Under the pieces are notes generated by a model that saw only the letters and a list, made by a program, of their open reading frames with translations, had not been told where the DNA came from and made no database searches. The translations under genes were made by a program, and so were the position numbers. Positions 6,779 to 10,685 of a stretch of DNA of 10,685 bases are shown here, in pieces; within the stretch, counting starts at the first letter, position 1, and each line of letters begins with the position of its first letter. This stretch comes from RGIG1828 sp045654685 (GTDB lineage: Bacteria > Bacillota > Clostridia > UMGS1810): positions 1-10,685 of the forward strand of contig JAZONV010000031.1 of assembly GCA_045654685.1 (NCBI GenBank). The letters run 5' to 3'.

Positions 6779-8539
6779 ATGGCACTTGACGGATTGGTAA
6801 TATCTGCCCTTGCAAGAGAAACGGCAGAAAAAATCACAGGCGGAAGAATCGACAAAATACATCAGCCCGAAAAAAATGAGCTGGTGATTTCTGTGCGCAC
6901 ATTTGACGGTGCATACAAACTTCTCCTTTGTGCAAATCCGTCTTTTCCGAGATTTTACATTACAGAAAGTTCAAAAGAAAATCCGCCAAAACCTCCCATG
7001 TTTTGCATGCTTTTAAGAAAACATATTCAAAGCGGGAAAATTCTTTATGTTAATCAGGAAGAAAATGAGAGAATGATAACCATCGGAATTGAAAGCTATG
7101 ACGAACTGGGATTTCTTTCTGAAAAACATCTCATCATGGAAATTATGGGAAAACATTCAAACATCATTCTGACGGATAAGGACGGGAAAATCCTTGACAG
7201 CATTTTTCACGTTGATATGTCTGTCAGCAGCGTAAGGCAGGTTCTCCCCGGTCTCCCCTATTCTCTTCCCCCGTCCCAAGACAAGATAAATCCCAAAAAA
7301 GAGAGTGTATATGATATTGAATCCCGTCTTTCATTTGATGATATTCCTCTGTGGAAACAGCTTATGAACACATATCAGGGAATCAGTCCTCTTTTGGCAA
7401 GAGAAGCGGTTCAAAGAGCTGTCGGACAGTTTGACATAACCGGTCCCGAAGCATCAAGAAGCGACCTTGAAAGAGTGGCTGAAAACTTCCATTCAATTGT
7501 AGAAGATGTTGTGGAAAATTCCTGCAATCCTTGTATTATTACAGATAAAGAAACCGGAAAAATGATAGACTTTTGCTGTGTCGATATTTCCCAGTACGGT
7601 AATGGTGCAATTGTTGAACATTTCCCGAATATGAGTCTTGCTGTTGAAATTTTCTATATGAAAAAGGCGGCAAAAGAAAGTGTCAAGCAAAAATGCGGTG
7701 ACCTTTTGAAAATTGTTTCCAACAATCTGGAAAGGTGTCGCAAAAAACTTCAGATACAGTTTGAAACCATAAGAAAAGCAGAAAAGAAAGACAAATACAA
7801 AGTATACGGTGATCTTATTTGTGCTAACATATACAGAATCAATCAGGGAATGGAAGAAGTTGTTTTAGAGAACTTTTACGAAGAAGATTCTCCCCTTGTG
7901 ACAATCCCCTTAAAAAATGATCTCTCGCCATCCAAAAACGCCCAAAGATATTATCAGAAGTATAATAAAGAAAAAACCGCCGAAACAGAAACCACGAAAC
8001 AAATGGAACTTAACAAAGCAGAGATTGAATATCTGGAATCGGTGGAAGATGCTCTTGAAATGGCAGAAACAGGAGCGGATATTTCCCAGATTAGAGAAGA
8101 ACTTGTATCGGAAGGCTATCTTAAAAACAGAGGCGGTATGAAAAAGAAAAAAGCCGACCTCCCCCACCCCCTTCACTTTGTGTCAGATGACGGCTATGAC
8201 ATATATGTAGGAAAAAACAACAAGCAAAACGACTATGTAACATTGAAGCTTGCCCGTTCAACAGACATCTGGTTCCACACAAAGGAAATTCACGGTTCTC
8301 ACGCAATTGTGAAAACATCAGATGCAATGGAAGTTCCCGATACAACATATCTTCAGGCGGCTTCCCTTGCCGCATATTACAGCAAAGCAAGAAATTCAAA
8401 AAGTGTTCCCGTTGACTACACGGAAGTTAAAAATGTCAAAAAACCTTCAGGAGCAAAACCCGGCATGGTTATATATGTAAATTATAACACATTGTATGTT
8501 GATCCCGGCGAAGATGAGGCTGTAAGACTTAAAAAATGA
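6779..8539 (+). CDS. rqcH: RqcH (Rqc2/NEMF family, FbpA) ribosome-associated quality-control factor
   Basis: A 586-residue NFACT-family protein. In Bacillus subtilis RqcH binds stalled 50S subunits carrying peptidyl-tRNA and recruits tRNA-Ala to add C-terminal alanine tails that mark the nascent chain for proteolysis. Homologues are often labelled fibronectin-binding protein FbpA/PavA. The NFACT-N domain starts at the N-terminus with GGRIDKIHQP (21-30), PPMFCMLLRKHI (72-83) and EIMGKHSNIILTD (121-133). The middle has helical, charged stretches likely to form coiled coils (about 295-345 and 395-450). The C-terminal NFACT-R domain (about 470-575) carries GKNNKQND (488-494 region), DIWFHTKEIHGSHAIVK (506-522) and KPSGAKPGMV (564-573). 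At the position of the Asp97-Arg98 motif of the Bacillus protein, recalled from memory and aligning without gaps, this protein has Glu97-Arg98. The start has AAGGAG 7 bases upstream. No clear terminator follows, so some read-through into rpsT is possible. Confidence 0.95.
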   Translation: MALDGLVISALARETAEKITGGRIDKIHQPEKNELVISVRTFDGAYKLLLCANPSFPRFYITESSKENPPKPPMFCMLLRKHIQSGKILYVNQEENERMITIGIESYDELGFLSEKHLIMEIMGKHSNIILTDKDGKILDSIFHVDMSVSSVRQVLPGLPYSLPPSQDKINPKKESVYDIESRLSFDDIPLWKQLMNTYQGISPLLAREAVQRAVGQFDITGPEASRSDLERVAENFHSIVEDVVENSCNPCIITDKETGKMIDFCCVDISQYGNGAIVEHFPNMSLAVEIFYMKKAAKESVKQKCGDLLKIVSNNLERCRKKLQIQFETIRKAEKKDKYKVYGDLICANIYRINQGMEEVVLENFYEEDSPLVTIPLKNDLSPSKNAQRYYQKYNKEKTAETETTKQMELNKAEIEYLESVEDALEMAETGADISQIREELVSEGYLKNRGGMKKKKADLPHPLHFVSDDGYDIYVGKNNKQNDYVTLKLARSTDIWFHTKEIHGSHAIVKTSDAMEVPDTTYLQAASLAAYYSKARNSKSVPVDYTEVKNVKKPSGAKPGMVIYVNYNTLYVDPGEDEAVRLKK

Positions 8540-8620
8540 CGTTTTTTGTTCTACATTGCACATAAATACTGTTAGATTAGACCAAATATCCGCATATTTC
8601 AATAAATTTGAAAATTTTTC

Positions 8621-8649
8621 TTGATTTTTCAGAAAGTGTGTGATATAAT
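8621..8649 (+). promoter_or_regulatory. Promoter of rpsT
   Basis: TTGATT (8621-8626) and a perfect TATAAT (8644-8649) are 17 bases apart, and TGA immediately before the -10 gives an extended -10. The predicted transcription start is near 8656, so the leader before the S20 start codon would be about 37 bases. Confidence 0.75.
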
Positions 8650-8679
8650 CTGTGTTATTGATGATTAAAATGAGCAATT

Positions 8680-8687
8680 GGAGGTGA
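8680..8687 (+). promoter_or_regulatory. Ribosome binding site fixing the TTG start of rpsT
   Basis: GGAGGTGA matches the anti-Shine-Dalgarno sequence, and its GGAGG core ends 8 bases before the TTG at 8693. An in-frame TTG at 8678 overlaps this site itself and so cannot be the start. Confidence 0.85.
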
Positions 8688-8692
8688 GTATA

Positions 8693-8959
8693 TTGCCTAA
8701 TATCAAATCCGCAAAGAAAAGAGTTAAAGTTATCGCAACAAAAACTCTCAGAAATCAGATGATTAAATCTAATCTCAAAACTTGCATAAAGAATTTTGAA
8801 GCTTATGCTGCAAAAGCAGACAAAGCTAACGCTGTTGAAGCTTGCAAAGTTGCATTCAAGAGAATTGACCAGGCTGTTTCAAAAGGTATTCTCCACAAAA
8901 ATACTGCAGCAAGAAAAAAAGCTCAGCTTAGTTTGAAACTCAATAAAATCGGCGCATAA
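8693..8959 (+). CDS. rpsT: 30S ribosomal protein S20
   Basis: An 88-residue basic protein of the small ribosomal subunit that binds 16S rRNA early in assembly. The N-terminus PNIKSAKKRVKV, the RNQMIKSNLKT stretch (20-30) and KGILHKNTAARKKAQLS (64-80) are typical of bacterial S20, and the length is that of the family. Translation starts at a TTG (8693-8695): the mature family N-terminus is M-P-N-I-K-S and the ribosome binding site lies directly upstream. Starting at the earlier in-frame TTG (8678) would add five residues (MEVSI) foreign to the family. The E. coli gene also uses a UUG start and is autoregulated at translation; whether that holds here is inference. The gene has its own promoter and terminator. 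Confidence 0.97.
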   Translation: MPNIKSAKKRVKVIATKTLRNQMIKSNLKTCIKNFEAYAAKADKANAVEACKVAFKRIDQAVSKGILHKNTAARKKAQLSLKLNKIGA

Positions 8960-8975
8960 TTTTCGATCCGATAGC

Positions 8976-9002
8976 AAACCTTCCGATAAGGAAGGTTTTT
9001 TT
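8976..9002 (+). terminator. Intrinsic terminator of rpsT
   Basis: A perfect 9-bp stem, AAACCTTCC (8976-8984) with GGAAGGTTT (8990-8998), closes the loop GATAA and runs directly into a T run ending at 9002. It begins 16 bases after the rpsT stop codon. Confidence 0.93.
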
Positions 9003-9040
9003 GTTGCTTTCCGTGATAATACAAAAATTTATAATCCCAT

Positions 9041-9084
9041 AAAACAAAGTCAGTAAAAACAGGCGTGTTTACTGACTTTGTTTT
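9041..9084. terminator. Long hairpin between convergent rpsT and clpC, likely bidirectional terminator
   Basis: A perfect 17-bp inverted repeat (9041-9057 with 9068-9084) encloses a 10-base loop. On the minus strand it begins 4 bases after the clpC stop codon and ends in TTTT, so it most likely terminates clpC. On the plus strand it is also followed by T-rich sequence and would back up the rpsT terminator at 8976-9002. Confidence 0.85.
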
Positions 9085-9088
9085 AATC

Positions 9089-10685
9089 TTATTTTATTGT
9101 AACCTTTATCTCTTCCCCATCTGTATCAACCAAAATTGTCTCTCCCGAAATGTTTTCATAGGAAAGGATAATTTCGCTAAGTGGATCTTCGATGCTTTTT
9201 TGAATTTCTCGTCTTATTGGTCTTGCACCAAAACGCGGATTATATGCCTTTTCAAGAATTTTCTCTTTGGCAGAATCTGTCACTTCAAGCTCTGCTCCAA
9301 GAGCATTAACATTTGCATATACATCTTTCATCATAAGATGCATAACTTTGAAAAGTTCTTCCTTTGTAAGTTCTTTAAATTCAATTATTTCATCAATTCT
9401 GTTCAAAAATTCAGGTCTGAAAATTTCTTTTAATGTTTTATCAATTTTGACACTTACCCCATCACCATCTGTGACAAATCCCATACCGGAAGCTGAGCCT
9501 ACAGATGTTCCTGCATTTGAGGTCATAATGATGATTGTGTTTTCAAAGTTAACCTTTCTGCCCTGACTGTCAGAAATTCTGCCGTCATCCAAAATCTGCA
9601 AAAAGATGTTGAAAACATCCTGATGTGCTTTTTCAATTTCGTCTAAAAGAATTATGCTGTAGGGATGTCTTCTGACCTTTTCGGTAAGTTGCCCTGCCTC
9701 GTCATAGCCAACATATCCCGGAGGTGAGCCTATGATTTTTGATACGGAATGTTTTTCCATATATTCACTCATATCCATGCGGATAAGTGCGTTTTCATCG
9801 CTGAAAAGACTTTCTGCAAGACTCTTTACAAGTTCGGTTTTGCCAACGCCTGTGGGGCCTACAAATATGAAAGATACAGGTCTTTTTTTGGTAAGGGAAA
9901 GAGCACGATTTCTGCGGACTGCTCTTGCAACCGCACTAACCGCCTTTTCCTGGCCTATGATTCTTTTGTGAAGATTGTCTTCCAGTTTCAAAAGTTTGTC
10001 CTTGTCGGTTTCTGTGATGTTTTTCACAGGTATTCCTGTCCACAGTTCAATAACTCTTGCCACGTCTTCTATGGTAAGTTTTGTCTCTTTCTGCTTTTGT
10101 CTCATAAGTTCAAGTTCTCCGTCAAGACGGCACTTGTCACTTTTGAGTCTTGCAATATTTTCATATTCCATGTTATCTGTATCATCTTCGAGTGCTTCGA
10201 TTTTTCCCTCTATTGCAAGAATGTCATTTTTCACTTTGATTATGCCCCGGGAATAGGGACTGTCTATATTCACTTTTGATGCTGCCTCGTCTATAACGTC
10301 TATTGCCTTATCCGGGAAAAATCTGTCATTAATATATCTGCCTGAAAGAGATACCGCCTCACAGATTATGTTATCCTCAATGGTAACACCATGATAGTCT
10401 TCATAGTAATCCTTGATTCCTCTTATTATTTCAACGGTTTCCTCGCTTGATGGTTCTTCTATTATAACCGGCTGAAAACGACGCTCTAACGCCGCATCTT
10501 TTTCAATGAATTTTCTGTATTCTTCCAGAGTTGTTGCGCCGATAACCTGAATTTCTCCCCTTGCAAGAGAAGGTTTTAAAATGTTTGATGCATCAATAGC
10601 ACCTTCTGCACCGCCAGCACCTATAATAGTGTGAATTTCATCAATAAAAAGTATGATTTTTTTATCATTGGATACTTCTTCAAGC
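9089..10685 (-). CDS. clpC: ClpC-type AAA+ unfoldase, C-terminal part (partial, 5' end outside window)
   Basis: A Hsp100 ATPase that unfolds proteins and, in its family, feeds them to the ClpP protease. The frame is open to the right edge, with 531 codons visible; the N-domain and first Walker A lie outside. Visible first are the NBD1 Walker B and following loop (LFIDEIHTIIGAGGAEGAID, about 10590-10650), then a NBD1 stretch with ALERRFQPV. A short coiled middle domain follows (about 10070-10245); its length fits ClpC, since ClpB has a much longer one. NBD2 has Walker A GPTGVGKT (about 9836-9859), SPPGYVGYDE, Walker B ILLDEIEKA and sensor-2 GARPIRR. GMGF sits where ClpP-partner ATPases carry the [LIV]GF tripeptide, so a ClpP contact is likely. 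No ATG, GTG or TTG codon occurs in frame before the GTG at 10271-10273, which is an internal valine and not the start. No ctsR/mcsAB genes are visible; they would lie to the right if present. Confidence 0.96.
   Translation of the reverse strand, partial: LEEVSNDKKIILFIDEIHTIIGAGGAEGAIDASNILKPSLARGEIQVIGATTLEEYRKFIEKDAALERRFQPVIIEEPSSEETVEIIRGIKDYYEDYHGVTIEDNIICEAVSLSGRYINDRFFPDKAIDVIDEAASKVNIDSPYSRGIIKVKNDILAIEGKIEALEDDTDNMEYENIARLKSDKCRLDGELELMRQKQKETKLTIEDVARVIELWTGIPVKNITETDKDKLLKLEDNLHKRIIGQEKAVSAVARAVRRNRALSLTKKRPVSFIFVGPTGVGKTELVKSLAESLFSDENALIRMDMSEYMEKHSVSKIIGSPPGYVGYDEAGQLTEKVRRHPYSIILLDEIEKAHQDVFNIFLQILDDGRISDSQGRKVNFENTIIIMTSNAGTSVGSASGMGFVTDGDGVSVKIDKTLKEIFRPEFLNRIDEIIEFKELTKEELFKVMHLMMKDVYANVNALGAELEVTDSAKEKILEKAYNPRFGARPIRREIQKSIEDPLSEIILSYENISGETILVDTDGEEIKVTIK

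Noticed and set aside
8595..8620. Hairpin TTTCAA/TTGAAA followed by T-rich sequence as a terminator for rqcH
   Set aside because: The stem is only about 6 bp, has a single G-C pair, and lies directly against the rpsT promoter, so it is too weak to call.
10271..10273. GTG at 10273 as the true start of a shortened Clp protein
   Set aside because: The frame continues upstream without a stop and encodes conserved ClpC NBD1 sequence, so the codon is internal.
9749..10279. Plus-strand open frame of 176 codons opposite clpC
   Set aside because: It is antisense to conserved NBD2 and middle-domain sequence, with Cys/Phe-rich translation and no recognisable motif.

Overview
The window is AT-rich chromosomal DNA from an anaerobic member of the Firmicutes, most likely class Clostridia. 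The evidence is a long homodimer-type pyruvate:ferredoxin oxidoreductase with no aerobic pyruvate dehydrogenase genes beside it, a ClpC-type (not ClpB-type) Clp ATPase, an RqcH/FbpA protein that aligns without gaps to the Bacillus type over its first 100 residues, strong AGGAGG-like ribosome binding sites, and a VanW/G5 envelope protein of Gram-positive type. The species cannot be named from sequence alone. No mobile element, CRISPR array, tRNA or rRNA was seen.

Layout from left to right. (1) Positions 1-170 hold a possible start of a minus-strand gene leaving the left edge, behind an extended -10 promoter, and a 13-bp bidirectional terminator. (2) Positions 171-2850 hold a two-gene minus-strand operon: a membrane-anchored VanW-domain protein with a C-terminal G5 domain and Pro/Ser-rich tail, then an N-terminally anchored alpha/beta hydrolase. 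The hydrolase's Shine-Dalgarno lies inside the last codons of the VanW gene. The operon has its own promoter at 2876-2903. (3) Positions 2993-6517 hold the PFOR gene (nifJ/por), minus strand, with a near-consensus promoter and a strong terminator. (4) Divergent from it, 6779-8539 encodes the RqcH/FbpA ribosome quality-control factor, followed by rpsT (ribosomal protein S20, TTG start) with its own promoter and terminator. (5) Convergent with rpsT, 9089 to the right edge is the C-terminal part of clpC, which continues past the window.

The genes fall into three jobs: an envelope pair (VanW protein and hydrolase), central anaerobic pyruvate metabolism (PFOR), and translation and protein quality control (rqcH, rpsT, clpC). 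Each unit has its own promoter and terminator, so this is tightly packed housekeeping DNA. I found no convincing undescribed system. The points most worth a second look are the uncharacterised VanW-hydrolase pair, the Asp-to-Glu change in the RqcH DR motif, the rpsT leader, and the possible leaderless gene at the left edge.
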